Source: Notamacropus eugenii (taxonomy: Eukaryota; Chordata; Mammalia; Diprotodontia; Macropodidae). Taken from it: 64,000 nucleotides of DNA. Positions 11,001-26,000 of this stretch are shown here, piece by piece. A model generated the notes under the pieces. It searched no databases, was not told the origin of the DNA, and worked only from the letters and a program-made list of their open reading frames with translations. Every line of letters begins with the position of its first letter. Within the stretch, counting starts at the first letter, position 1. The stretch covers positions 240,476,069 to 240,540,068 of the forward strand of contig NC_092874.1 of NCBI RefSeq assembly GCF_028372415.1, given 5' to 3'. The translations under genes and the position numbers were made by a program.

Positions 11001-14000
11001 CTGTTGCATTTTAAAGATGCAGCTTGACCATGTGAAAAGCATAACTTGAGCTTTAGATGTTATAATGTTGAATCTTTGGGAGCTTCTTAGAGGGTAGAAA
11101 TGGGGAAGATATCTTTTTATTGGCAGAGCATTTTAACATAGATGCTTTTGAGGTTAATGTCATATTTTTCATTTTTGACCCCTTCTTATTGCAATCATGT
11201 TTACTTCTTAAACCAGATAAATCTGTATGAAGGCTATTACTAATATTCTGCGACCTTGCTTGTTAAAAAATTATTTCATAAATGAACTTTATTAGATGAT
11301 TTCAGAGGTTTGGAACATTGAGTTACAGCACTCAGAGGGAACCATATTATTTCTTTATATTCAGTAAAACCAATATTTTTATTTGAGTTTTTTTCTTATC
11401 CATGAGTTTATAAGAATTTTATTTTATTCATGGAAGATTTTTAAATGAAGAGAGTTCTACAATTCTTTACTCAAAAGAATTTAGCAAAAAGTGTGTTGTT
11501 TGAGAAAATGTGACCCAAAGATCCTGTTTTCATTAGGTTTCTATTTCTTCCTCACCAATATCAAGAAATAATTATAGTTAAATACTTAATGTCACTACTT
11601 AATTTTTATTGCCAGTTAAATTCTTTATTGTATACTTTTACATTCCTAAAAGATTTTTCCATGTGTATCTTTTCAAAATAATCTCACTTTAAAAGCATTA
11701 ACTTTTTGTTAAATTTGGCAACAAGGTAGCTATAAATTTTAGCTTTCCTTACGTAGGTGTTATGTTCACCTCCTTGTCTGCATTGGCATGCTCTTGATGC
11801 GTACTGAGTTTGCAGTTCATGAAAACATTTAAACTTTTTTAACTGAATGGTTTTCTTGCCATTTCTTCCCCATCTTAGACTTTTTCAGTTGATTTTTTTT
11901 TAACCCAAAGTAGATCTTTGCATTTGTTTCACTTAGCATTAATCTTAGAGATAGCCTACCACTCTAATCTATCAGGATCTTTTTTGACCCCAGTTCTCTC
12001 TTCCAACATATTAACTCTCCTGGTTTTGAATTATCTGAAGATTTGATAACCATCCATTCATATAAATTTGAATATGTTCTCATTAGATAGGAATCTCCTA
12101 TACCACTCCATGTAGGCTCTTAAAATTTGTGGCACTCTTATTTTGGTACTGTCAAATAATTGGACAATGTTCATTAGCTCTCATAAGAGAATATTACTCT
12201 CTAGTGCCAAGGTTGAAGCACCTTCCAGGTGCTGTTTAAGAGGATCCCTCTGTAAAAGGCTTTTTCTCTGGTGAATCATTAGGGTGCAGTGGTGACCCTT
12301 AGTTCTGAAAGTTTGCAGCAGAAGAGTCCAAACTTTAGTAGATACTCCTTCTGGAAGAACTGCATATGATCTCACACTAGTTCTATCCAGTTTCCAGCCT
12401 GTCTAAGGTCAGAGTCCTCTATAACACCTTCTTCCCCTTCCTTAGCTTCTGTTTTTGCATTGATGAGAGTCAAATTACACAAAAAGAGGCAGAGGGGGCT
12501 AAGGATAAGACCATTAGCTCTAAATATGAGATTCTTATCCAGTAACCTATGAATTGATGTACGTTAATGGAATGGACTCACATCAGTATTTCAATCCAAT
12601 TAAGCTAACATTTAGAAAATACCTACCATTTTCTTTTTCTCTTTCAAATAAAAATATTTGTCCTTGAATCTCACATAACACTTTACTTTGTAATATTGTA
12701 TGTTGTAATTATGTATCTTTCTTAGCACCCTACTAGACTGTAAAGTGCATGAAGGAAAGGTTTACATCTCAGGTAAACTTTGTATCTTCCCTCAGTGCCT
12801 AATATAGTGCTCTTCATGTTTTACTGTTAAGAGGCTGTTGAATGAACATTGAATACCTGTATTGAATGCAGTCTTGTAGAACTGAAATTATATGACCTTT
12901 AAAATATTGGATGATCAGGTTTTATCTTTTTATGGTGTTCTATCTAATGTGTATGTCAGACTCATTTCTCTTTCTTATGAATATCTTTAAAAAAAAACAC
13001 CTCAGTCTAGTGGTACTTAAATTGCTCCAGTGAAGGTTGGCTGTTCTTTTGTTGTTAGAGCTAGACAATAATATGTATGGAGCAAATTTCAGTTTCCTCA
13101 GTTCAAGGAAACAGAAAGGAAAAATAGGTCACAGCATATCAACATTATGAATTGCTTTGAACAAAGAAAATTAAATTGTGTGTTTTATGCAAAGAACTTT
13201 GGGAACTGAAAAAGGAAACCTGGGGCAGTGGGGATGCCTGGGGTGTTAAATTACTGGAGAAAAATTAAAACAAAATGAAGGCATCACATTCACAGCAGAA
13301 ATATGTTTTTGACCACTAGAAGCAAGAGTAACTAAGAAAGGCACTAAAAGTTTGTGAAAAAGTACAAATGCATTATTTAGTTCTATCAATACCTACTATG
13401 TGTAACTATGTTGGGTGCTAGGAACGCAAGGACAAAAATCAATTTGTTCTTGTCCTCCAGGTTTTGTACTTCATGTGTGCAGTTAAGTAGAAATAGGAGA
13501 GAACTCTTTTACAGCTGAGATCAGGAAAGTTTTCCCAGATCTGATAGCACCAGAACTGAACCTTCAGGAAGGAAGCTGTTGATTGTGAAAGGGGAGAGTA
13601 TTATATAGGAAGAGGGTACAGGCAGCCTGTACAAAGGCAGAAAGACAGAAGGCAGAATGTCTTGTCTAGAAAACTTGTTTAATGGTTCAGTTGGGCAGGA
13701 AAGTTTAAGTACAAAGAATAAATGTAATGTGTCTGGAAAAAAGTAGAGGGGAGCCAGAGAACAGAGCAGTTTACATGTCAGGCTAAAGATTTTGTATTTT
13801 TTTTCATCAAGGCTGTGGTAAGGAGCCATGAAGATTTCTTGATCAGGGAAGTAAAATGGTCACACCTGTATTGTGGTTGTATAGAAGATACATGAATGAA
13901 GTTGGAGACTGAAGCAAGGGAGACCACTCTGGAAGATACTGCAGATAGGCCAGGGTGAAAGTGACGAGCGCCCAGATGGGCAAGTAGCCATGGGAGTAGA

Positions 14001-17000
14001 GAGTGAGTAAGTGCAAGTGAGGATAGACACTAAAATTAATGAGACTCAACCAGTTCGTTGGCCAAGATATAGGGATTGGATGACCATTGAAGATGTATTT
14101 AAGCAGGTAAAGGCTAGAATCAAATAAGTGGGGGAAAAAAAGCTATCAGGTTTATAAACCTGTGGGTTTTTTCCACATTATTTAAAGAAATGTAAAAGGG
14201 GAAAAGGTTGTTTTAGAAAAATGCAGACAACAGTTTTGAGAAAAATATTTTTTTATCTAATTGAAGCTTTACAATATCAAGAGGTATACAACACAAATTA
14301 CCATAACTGAGGGTAACTTTGTTAGAAATAATAGTTTTATATAAGAAAAGACCTTTCAAATTTATCCATTGCTTGATTTATCTAATTTATCCATGCCTTT
14401 GAATAATTGATTATGTTATGCTTAAATCATAAATGCAGATTTTTTTAAATGGTAATAACTATAAAGTACAAGCTTTGTCCTAGAGAAAGGATGAAAAAAA
14501 TGCATCTACTTTTTGCTGAAAACTAGGAATGAAGCATATGCTGTCTGAACATAATCAATGTGGTAGTTGGTTTTGCTGAACTGTTTCTGTTGTTTTAATC
14601 TTTGTCACAAAGAAAGACTCTGAGCAACAAAGAGGAGGGGCGTATTTAGAAATGAATGTAATATAAAAGCAAAGGACACTAGTAGCACTTTAAAAATAAC
14701 TAAGTGTAGGGATTGTGAAGAATGACCAGAAGCATGGCATATTATAATGTAAGACTTTAGAATGTCAGTAAATTGAAAAAAGCTAAAAGACAGGAATTAA
14801 GTCAAATGAAATAAAACCATTGAGAAAGAGAACAAGGGAATGTGAAATTAAAGAAAGGTAATATCTTTATAGGAAGGGTCATGGCATGTCATGACCAATA
14901 AAGAAAAAGATGTAAAGGCTGTGATCCCTGATCTTCAGTAGTGACCATAGGCAATTGGCAGAAAGAAAGTAGAACCCTTCTATACCTTAACTGTTGGCAC
15001 TACAAATTTTTGTCTAGTGTCAGATGATCAACCTACTGTTAGAAAAATTGAGCCATATCAGTATTGACATTCTCATGATAAATAAAATGAGAAGACGAAG
15101 CAAAGTTGCATAAACATGGAAAAATGATTTGCAGGGTCTTCCTGGGGAAGTAAACATGCTATGCTCCAAATCACATCACCTTCATTCCGAATGCTCTTCT
15201 TTTTTGCTTCATTCTTGGAGAATGAAACACTGTCTCAATTTTTTGGACTCAACTCCCATGTGGAATTTTTCCTTTTTGACCATCCCTCTCTACCTAATTT
15301 TTAATCTCTCCTTATCCATCAGCTCCTTTCCTATTGCTTACATACATGTCCAGATCATCCCCCCTTCCCTGAAAACCTTTACTTGATCCTACTATCCCCT
15401 TAACCTACTATCTAATTATTTATTCTTCTACCTTTCACAGCCAAAATTCGAAAGGCAAATCTTTCTATACTCATTGCTAACGCTTTCTTGCCTTCTGATC
15501 ATTTCACAATCTCTTGTTGTCTTGCTTTCACCCGCATCACTTACCTAAAACTTCTCCCTCAAGTTACTAGTGACATACTAGTTGGAAATCTCAAGGTCTT
15601 TTTTCAGTACTTATCCATCTTGACCTCTCTGCAAAATTTGACACTGTAGATCATCCCCCTCCTTCTGAATATTCTTCTCCTGGGTTTTTGTGATACTGGT
15701 CTGTCATAATTCTCTTCCTAACTGTCAGACAAAATTCTTCTCAGTTTAACACTGAACACCGAATTCAAGAAAACACATAACAGACCTCAACTGACAGCAC
15801 AGTCTAATCTCACTATCAGACTACTAAAATGTATTTTTTTCTGTGTTTTACAAATCTGCTGAATGAGGAGTAGCATGAGATTCAGCTCCTAAGGAATAAA
15901 AAAGAACAGCTAGACAGCTCCTCTGACTGCTTCACCAATCAGAGATTAAGCGAACTTAGCATTCCACCTAACAGAACTTTTCATAGGTTGAGTAGACTTG
16001 GGATAAAGCTAGTCATACAAATATTGATGATATCTATGTAACATATCCTCCAAGGCACATTTATTAAGTGCCTACTACATACTACCCATTAGCAATAGTA
16101 TGAAGTAGAATTATAGAATGAATTCTGTTTTATACTTTCCTCTACTTAAGGATGTTATGTTTGATGAATTAACAAAAAGAAAAGAAAAGAAAGGTCACAT
16201 AACATATTGAATAGAGAGCCTTTGTCAGAGTCAGTACTATTTGGATTCGACTTTTAACATATACTGGCTGAGACTCTTCTCAATGCCCAGGTTAACTAAA
16301 ATTAAATGATAGAGATAAGTAGACTGTCTGTATCAGTGTAAGGAGTTTCCATAAAAATCATTTAACTGTTACTATATGTTGAAGATAGTGCCCTAAAAGC
16401 CACACATGTGTTTTATTATGGATTACATTGTAGAATTGTCTCATCCTGGGGTCATTAGGAATAGGCTTAAGGGAAAAGTTCTCAATAATAAGACACTGCT
16501 TACAAATGCTACAACTTGAAATCAATCTATTCAAACAGTGAAACATTGTTTGAATAGGAAATGGAGGTGGAGGAAACAAAAATGGGGGTCTCAACATTTC
16601 TCAAGAAAAAGTTATCAATTAGTACAGTTTAGCCTTTTGATCTCCTTCCTAAGTGGAGGGAACTGGCAGCTATTCATTTGCAAAACTGTATAGGATCATG
16701 GCAGTGTATGCATGGTATTGTAGTGTTGTATTAATGGACAGAGAGATGACCTTAGAGCCAGGATTATCTGAGTTCAGGTTCTGACACGTACTGGCTATGT
16801 GACCCTGCAGAGGGAATTTCTTCACCTGAAAGTCTCCTGTACCAGTCAAGTCACTGGTCACATTGTCCTATCTCAACCTATTGCAGTTTAAAATAGTGAA
16901 AAGGAAGGGAAGAAAAAACACATCTAAAAGCAAGTCACTGTGAGACTCAACTAAACTAACATTGTCCCAAGAGTATTTCTAAAAATGCTGTCAAGAAATA

Positions 17001-20000
17001 AACATCCTAGAAATCCTTTTATTTCCCTTTTCATCACCAGTCATACTAGAACTCCACTTTTGAGCCCTGATACTTCAGGCTTTAGTGTGTTCTACAAGGA
17101 AGTGGAAAGGTCACTTAAAATAAGAAGTTGAGAACAGTGATTGGATCAGATCAAAGAAAGTATAGGTGGTGACACAATTTCTAAAGTATTAAGTGATTAT
17201 TTTGTACTACTTCATGGAGATTCCAAAAGGATAGAAAAAATGATCATTAATATTCTTACTGAAAAAGACATTAGTACTGGCCTGCATGCTTATTTTTTCA
17301 TATTTATAAATCACTATAAAAACGTTCTTCATAAATATCAAAGTCATCCTTGAAAATAGGAGAAGAGAACAGCTTTCATTCAGTCATGTGCAATTCTTCA
17401 TGACCCCACTTGGTGTTTTCTTGGCAAAAATACTGGAGTGATTTGCCATTTCCTTTTCCAGCTCATTTTACAGATGAGAAATTGAAGTAAACAGAATTAA
17501 GTGACTTGCCCAGGGTCACAAAGCCAGATTTGAACTCAAGAAGGTATCCTGCTAGCCGTTTGCAAATGAATGTCTGCTTTAAGCCACCTCTTTAGAGTCA
17601 CACAATTGACTGAGAGTTGCAGAAAATATAAGATTTGGCTATGTTTGTTGATGACAAAAAAAAAATTTGACTTGGTAGGGCAGAATTCTGTCTTGAAGGC
17701 ACATCTCCAAACAAGGAGTCTCTCATACCTATGTTCAGAAAGATTCCTGCAATGGCTTGTTAGGGGTACTGTTTTTTTTTTCTTCAGGGTAAATTAAGTA
17801 GATGTTTCCCTAGCTGCCTTAAAACATAATTTCTAAAAGAGCAGCAACTTTGAGAAAACAAGGATTTAAAATATAAACTATTCCTATGTTGGACTTTTAG
17901 ACCATTGGCAGTTTACTAGGTCTTTTTCACATGAACTATTCTCTACCCATGCAGCTGATATTTTGAAACATACAATTTAAAACAAAATTTCATAGGAATC
18001 CCTATAATTAGATTTGGCTCATTGTTCTGGTTTGTTGTAATCTTTTGGGATCCTTATTCTGCCATTCCACTTGTTAGTTATCCTTTCTAGCTTCATATCA
18101 TCTGTAAATTTAATAAGCAAAAGTTATATAAAGTCATGTTTTTACTTTTTATCATTTAAATTTCTTCCTTTTGTGGACATGAGAGTGAGGGTAAAGGAAG
18201 TATCTGAGTATTTTTTGCACACTGCCCTTTGTACAAGTGGGGATTATGCCTCAATTTCCTAGTCATGGAGATCCAAAAACTAGAGTAGGGATAGCCTATG
18301 GCATGGAATTACCTAGAACTTTGAACCTGGGGGTCCTAGTTCAGGAGCTAGACAGCTGGGCCAGAGCTCCAGGTGTGAGAAGCCAGGATGAACAGAAAAC
18401 GGGAACGAAAAACGATGCATTGACCTAAAAAGTGGAAAGACTGTGGGGAGCTGTCAGGAACTAAGCTGTGAAATTCATCCATGAGTCACATTCCACTCTT
18501 CCAGTCTGTGAATTGATTTGATGAATTTATCTAAAATTTCTTTTGAGTTTGGTTTTAATTATTTTACCATCATTTAAAGTTCAGTGATTTTAAATAGTCT
18601 GGCTAATTAATAGTTATAGCTATGAAGTGAATTACATTTTTACAAAAGTTTGCAATTGCTGAACTGTAGATATTTTAACTGACAATCTGTGGGAAATTGA
18701 CTGGCCATTGGTTGCCTTCCTGTGCAAATATATCTATGTAGTTATTCAGAGTCTTTATGTTGAAAGGTTCCCAGGACACTCTGACATTTAATTTTTTTTC
18801 ATTGTTGTTGTTAAAAGTAATAGAGACAATGTGGTATAATGGATAAGGACCCATCCTTAAAGCAATGATGACCTGAGTTTAAGCTCCTCTGTGACACAGA
18901 CTACCTGTGTGAATGGGGCAAATAATTTAATTTCCAAATATTCTAGATCTAGGCAATTCTCCAAGATGATAAGGTGCAGAGAATATTCCAGCCTGCTTTG
19001 GTAGAGGGAATTTCCTTGCCCACAAAATTTCCTCTACCAATGAAGTATATATAGCTCCAGTCTGTATCCCAGTATAAGATGTAGCATTTTTTTCAATTAT
19101 TAAAAAAAATAACCTTCCACTTTTGTATTTGTAATTGTGAATTTTTGTTTATTCTAAAGATGTTAATAGCCAGGTTTTCTCTTTTGCAGATTTTAAAATT
19201 CCCTTTTCCATTTTTCTCATTCTGAGTACATCCCAAATTTAAGTTAATTATAAGCTCCCTAAATTCAGATTACTTAAGGATATTTTAGATAGCTCCATCT
19301 TCCTTTTCCTGTTCTCTAAAGATCAATATCGCACTAAGAATAAGAAAAAAAGAAGTCTGAAACTCCTAAATTTATGATAAATGTATTTATGACTTAAGAT
19401 CAAACTGAGCATATCCCAAACTTAATATTTCATCGTATGCCTCTCAGCTCCTATGTATCTGTAAAGTATACCAGCTTTCTTTCAGTCCTCTAGGTGGGAT
19501 TGAAAAAAATAGAGCCATCTTTGACTCTTCTCTTTCCATATTGAAGCAAGATAAAGTCTCTACCTGTTTTTAAAGACTTCATAATTTTAATCCATCTCCT
19601 CCCTACCCAACTTCATTTTCTACTTCTTCTGTCCCCTCCTTTCCAATTAGATTGGTCTCATTACTGACTCACATTCTCTTTGTTCACTTTTCTTCTCCTA
19701 GAATGTGCTCTCCAGTGCCCCATGTCCTGGCCAATTCTCATTGATGTCTCACTTATTAGAACTACAGCACTTATAGTGTAAGCCATCTCTTATCACTTAA
19801 TTATATATTCTTGCTTAGTATCTGTTGATTTTTGTCTTTCCACTAGATTGTACTCTCTTTGAATTCCAGGACCATGTCTTTTGTTTTTGTTTTTGTTTTT
19901 TTAAAAATCTGAATTTAATGAACACACAAAAAAAAAAAACCAGAAAAAGATAATTTTTTTTATAAAACCACAAATCAGTTTGCTTTTAAAAAAAACTTAC

Positions 20001-23000
20001 AGATTCAACTTGTTCCCTTCAAAGTTGCCTTACTTGTCTAAGTTTCTCACTGAGCTTCTTTCTCTTCTATGCACTTTAAAAATGTTTCTATGACTCTCTT
20101 TTTCTTTCATCTTTTTTGGGGGGAATCGCTATTACTAGCCCTCTTCTCCCCACCCTCATTTAGAAAAGGAAAACACAATTCTTGTGACAAATAAGCAAAA
20201 CAAATCTATACTTGCCATGTCCAAGAATTTATACTTTATTCTCCATTTTCAGTCTATCACCCTTCGTCAAGAGGTAGGGAATGTGAATTATCATTGATTA
20301 GCATGATTGACCACTACATACCTCAGAATTCTTAATTCTTTCAAAGTTTTTTTCATATAATATTAATGTTTAAATTGTTCTCCTGTTTCTCCTCACTTCC
20401 CTCTGTGTCAGTTCATCCAAGTCTTCAGAGATTTTGCTGAAGCTGTCTCTCTCTTGTCATTTCTCATTCCATATCCTCCACCATACCAAGAGCATACAGT
20501 CTGGGCTCAGCAAATACATATTGATTGTTATAGTGATAACCTAGCTAGTCATAAGGAAAATTCAGAGTTCTTTCCATTCTCTCCTATACATAGCTATTAA
20601 TTTCCAAATTTTCATTATTTATGTGGATTCATTTTTTACTCCATATGTAGGTTGAATTTACTTTTCCTCTATAGTTTTGCTGGAAACTTGTTATAAATGA
20701 AATTCATTGTTCTGGCAGTTTTCTATGCCATTTTGGAGGAAAAGGGGAAAAAATACTAGTGCATTCACCAACAATTAATACCAGTAAGAAATGAATAAAT
20801 TCTTTTTTTTGGTTATATACACGTGAAAACATCCTCCATGATATACATGTTCATGAGCAGATAAAGCAGCCATGCCTTTCATGTAACTGAAGAACCAGAT
20901 TGTTTTCAGTTTATTTTCTACAAATCCATTTTTATTTCCGTCCTTCCTTCATTCTAATACCTAATGTAGCATATCTTTATCTTATTTAGTTAAGAGTTAA
21001 ATGCTAGAGGTAAATATCCTTACAAACAAAAAAGAAGTGAAATAAAAGTATATTCTACAAAATCACCTGGTGCTTAAGACTAGGGTTAAAATTAGATCAG
21101 TAATAGTAAATATTTTTAACCTTTTTGCCAACTATCTTTAGTCTCATAGAAAGGTGAGACTATTATATTATTATAATTATTATTATATATTAGCTAAAAA
21201 TTCTGCAAATACAGAATTATTGAGTTATTCCTGTTTTCCCCTTCTGGATTATATACCACATATAACCATCTGACAACATGGTCCAGACCCTCTACAGAGT
21301 TATTATGCACCATATAGATATGTATTGGTACAAACCTAATGCCCAGCATATAGGCACATTAGGATATGTATGCTCAAATTCCACAGAAACATACATTCAT
21401 TGTTTGCTTGTGCTATATATATGTTTTTTAAAAATAGTATGTGATAACTGTTTCTATGAGCAAGTGCCCAAATGAAAGGCAGAAAGGAATGGTGATTAGA
21501 TGGCTGACCCTGCAGTCAGGTAGACTGAGATGTCCTGCCTCAGATGCACAATCATTTCATGCTCAAGGGCAGGTGACGACCTTGCAGTACCTAAGGCGGC
21601 TCTGAGACTGTCACTGTCACTGATCCTCATCATCATTTGCCTACCCCACCCCTAAGGTAAGGAGACTGTAGTAGATAGTCCACAACTTGAGAATCAGTTA
21701 TGTTGTTAAAGTTTTTTTATAATGTATTTGGAATACATTTGTTAGAATAATCAATTTTGTGACTGGGGTCCCAAGGCCAACCCACAAAAACTTATGTAAC
21801 CTGTCACATAACTGAACTATAATACTGTAAAACCAAACTAACATCTCCCTGAGAAAATGAACTTTTCTTGGAATAGACTCTTCCTACCTGCCAAGCAGTC
21901 CTAGTGAGAACTCACTCGGCTCCAAAGCAGTGGCTCTGAGATCTGGGGGAGGGACTAAGGAGCAGAGGGGAGAGCATAGAAATGCTTGCCTAAGAGCAGA
22001 ATAAGAGCTGTAAAATGACTAAGGGATAGAAGAGGAGAGAGCAAACTTCTTGCCAGTGTAAATTCCTGGGGATGCTGACCTTAGTAGCCCCCTTTTCTTT
22101 CATTCTTCAGGCCACAAGGAGTGACCTTCCTATTTCCTTATGCACTGCCATCAGCCTGGGGCTGAAAGGTTCTCTGCTGTGATGGGGCTTTGTCAAGAAT
22201 TGTTTCTGTTATAAGTGCTCTTAGTTTTTCTCATTTTTTCATATTAATAAGCAGTCATAAATGTTAGTAGTTCAGCGAACTTTATCTATGTCACAGTTCC
22301 CTCTGTTTTTGGTCTTCAGGATTTTAGAATATCAGCTCAGAAAATATATAACAATTTATTTTAAGGTGAATTCAAGTGGTATTTAAAACATATATGTAAT
22401 ACCTTAATTCATTGCTAGAAGGTTTTCTTTCTGGTGGTAAATCTTTTTTACTGTCATCTAAGAAATGGAGGGGCCACAGTCTTTGCCTCAGAGGGAGTAC
22501 CACTATGCTAACATCTCTGACCTTTTGAGCTTGAAGAGGAGAAGTGATATGTTTCAGCTAAATGCTGTTTGGAAGTCGCTGGTGAGGCACCATCAGATGT
22601 GAAGATGATGTACATTTTGTTGTCTATCTTGGTGTCTCTACAAATACCTAGAATAGGTGTCTGCACGTAGTAGGCATTTAATAAATGCTGATCATGTCAT
22701 TAATTACATTTGAAGAGGTACCTTTAAGGGCAGTCATTGTGTATGATTTTCCAAATCCCAGTAAAAATGCTTGAAAACTGGAAAATGAAATCATACAGAT
22801 TATTTCCATCATATAGATGAGCAAAACCTCCAGCAGTTTCTTGGCCTAAATTCAACTTTTTTCCCCCAAACTAAAATTAAGTAAAATTGATTGGTGAGTG
22901 AAGTTACAGCTGGTATGTGTATGTGAGTCTAAAAAGGCTATCCTGTAAAGCAGTTATCACTATCAGCTCCGTCATACTGAACTATTAATTTGAAGGTTGA

Positions 23001-26000
23001 TAGGTGCCACCATGCCCCTGTGCATGCGCGCCGGCACACGCACGCACACATGCCCTAATAAGATTTGCAAGGATTTCAAGCATCAAACTGTGAGATAAAG
23101 AAGTACAGAGAGCAACTTTTAAGATCCCTGCATCTCAGTGCTTTAAGTGACTCCCTCACTTGGATACACAGAGCCTTCTCAAGGTCCATCATTGTTGCTT
23201 TGAGCCAGTAGGCTCACAGGTGGTACAGTGGGGTAGAGAACTAGACGTGGAGTGAGGAAGATCTAAGTTCAGATCCAGCCTCCGACACTTACTAGCTGGG
23301 TGATCTTGGGCAAGTCACTTAATTTCTGTGTGTGTTCAGTTTTCTCAACTGTAAAATGTAGATAAATAATATCACTTAGCACAATGCCTGGCATGAAATA
23401 AGTGCTCTATAAATGTTCCTCTCCTCACAGCCTCTGTCTTTCACACGTACATCCACCCTCCAGCCAACCAGAAATGGTTAGAGACTAGTCATTTCAAGAC
23501 CCTCTTATGGTACATGCCTCCTTCATATACCTTAAAAAAAAGGTTTGTATATTTTTGCATGTGTTTATAATCTGTCCTCGCCATTGTCTCCCCTCCTCCT
23601 CTTGAACAACAATAAAAATACATGAAAAATAAAACTGTCATCATAAAAAGGAATAGTCCTACAAAACAAACTCTCATATTGCCATGCCTGAGCAGGAGGT
23701 GAGTCGAATGTTTTATCTTCAGTCTTCTGGACCCGTGGATTGCATCGATCGGAGTTCTAAAGTCTTTCACAGTTGTTTTTTTCTATAATATCATTGTATA
23801 AAAGGTTTTCCTAGTTCAGCTCACTTTACTCTGCATCATTTCCTAGAGTTCTTTCCTCTGAAACTGACTTTTTCACCATTTCTTACGGTACAATAATATT
23901 CCTTACATCCATATGCCATAATTTGGCTATTTCCCAGTAGAAGGGTACCCCCATCGTTTCCAATTTTGAGTTACTATGAAAAGAACTACTATAAATATTT
24001 TTGTGCACATAAGTAAGTCCTTTTCCTTTTTCTTTGTTCTCTTTGGGGTATAAGCCTGCTACTGGTATGGCATTCTTCTATGAAAAATTGGGCAAAATTT
24101 TGACAAGATTTGCAATGAAGATTAAATGTCTTATCCATTAAATTAAATGACATATCCAGATGTCAAGTTCCTTTGTTCTAATGTTACAGCTTCATCACTG
24201 GACCAGCCCTACTCCCAGGATACTTTTCAGTTGAGATGGATAATGTAGTGCTTGTTTTAAACGGAAGAGAAGACACAAAGATCTCTTTCGCCACACAGTG
24301 GTTACTCTATACAGAAACTTTAATAGAAGCTCGGAAACTCCAGCACGTTGCTGTGGTCTTACTTGGAAACGAACATTGCAATAACAAATGGATTAATCCA
24401 TATCTTAAAAAAAATGGAGGCTTTGTGGAACTACTTTTTATAATCTACGATAGCCCCTGGATTAATGAAGAAGATGTTTTTCAATGGCCCTTAGGGGTAG
24501 CCACGTAAGTATAAAATGTAATTACATCGTCTTTCAGAATTGAATGCTTTAATTTCTATGCCATTAAAAGGAAAATTGTAGAATCAACTTTGAAGATTTT
24601 TTAGAAGAGGAAATTAGTTATCTGTCTGTGATCATTAGGGACAAGTAAAATTTACTGAAGCACATGTATAACCTCTATCTGATTGCTTTCCATGTGAGAG
24701 AAGGGGGAGGGGAGAGAGGGATGGAAGGATAGAAATTGGAACTCAAAACGTTAAGTAAAATATTTTAAAAATCTAATACTGTATAACTAATAAAGCACAG
24801 TACTAAGAGAATATATTAGTATGGTAGGTATTGTGTTATAATGTGGGACCTCCTATTAACCAGTCATATAAAATAGTGCTTAATGCTGTATTACACCAGG
24901 TTTGTTAGGTTTAAAAACATGATTTATCTCTGGTTTATCCTAATCCACGTTAGCAATATGCAACGGGTTTTTGTTATGTTTCCTGGAGGGGTGAGGAGTC
25001 AACCTGAAAACCATATTATATGGTTCTTTCTGTTAGTAGCAATTTTTCAAAACTAGATTAACTAGCAAAAAGACTTGTTTATTATCTCTACCACACAGCA
25101 ATGTATTAGAAAGAGCACTGGTCTGGAAAGCTGCTTCTTCCTACTCTGTTTCTAGTTCTTTGACCCTGGGCAGGTCACTTAACTTCTCTCATACTCAGTT
25201 TCCTCATCTGTGAATTGAGATAATTGGCCTGTACCAGTGATTCCCAACTGGTAGACCCAGTCCACAGGCATCCATTATTACAAATCTTTGTATACACCAT
25301 GCACTATTATTGTTTTTATTTGTTTAGCTACAACATAATACTCAGTGTGACATAGTAGAAGAAGCAGGATGCTTTCTATTGACTGAATAATGTCAAATGG
25401 ATAAATATTACTTACTATTTTTCAAATGTCATTGTGATTAACAAACTACAAGTTAATTTAAAAGTGTTCATGAATTCATAGCAGCATTTTAAGATAATAT
25501 ACTTTTAATTTACAGATACTAACAGTACAAGTACTCTCATAAATGTGGAATATTGTAAAAAACTGAAAAGGGAGCCGTCATATATAAAAGTTTGGAAACT
25601 CTTGGTCGGGGCATCTAAGCCTCCCTGCCAGCCATCTTGCTGGGATTATGCACATGACATTGTTGCAAAACTTTGAGTGCAACCTACACAGCAAATGTAG
25701 ATTAGTAATGGGAAGTATAAAAGGGAAATACAGACGCACCTTAGGTAGATAATCTTTATAATATAGAAGTAGCTGTCATTAATATTTATATATAATTACA
25801 CTGATATATTTTATATGTATAGTGATGATATAAATTATATAATTGCTACAATAAATATTATTATTTATAAACATGAGTAATTTGTTAAAGATGATTTGTC
25901 AACATTTGGTTTGTAAGAAATGACAGTTCAGATTATGTACAAAAGTAATTCCTAACCTATCAATCTACATTTCATTCCTCAGTGTCGAAATGTAAAATAG

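Noticed and set aside
13521-14049. Two minus-strand frames of 102 and 68 codons
   Set aside because: They fall within an antisense L2 LINE.
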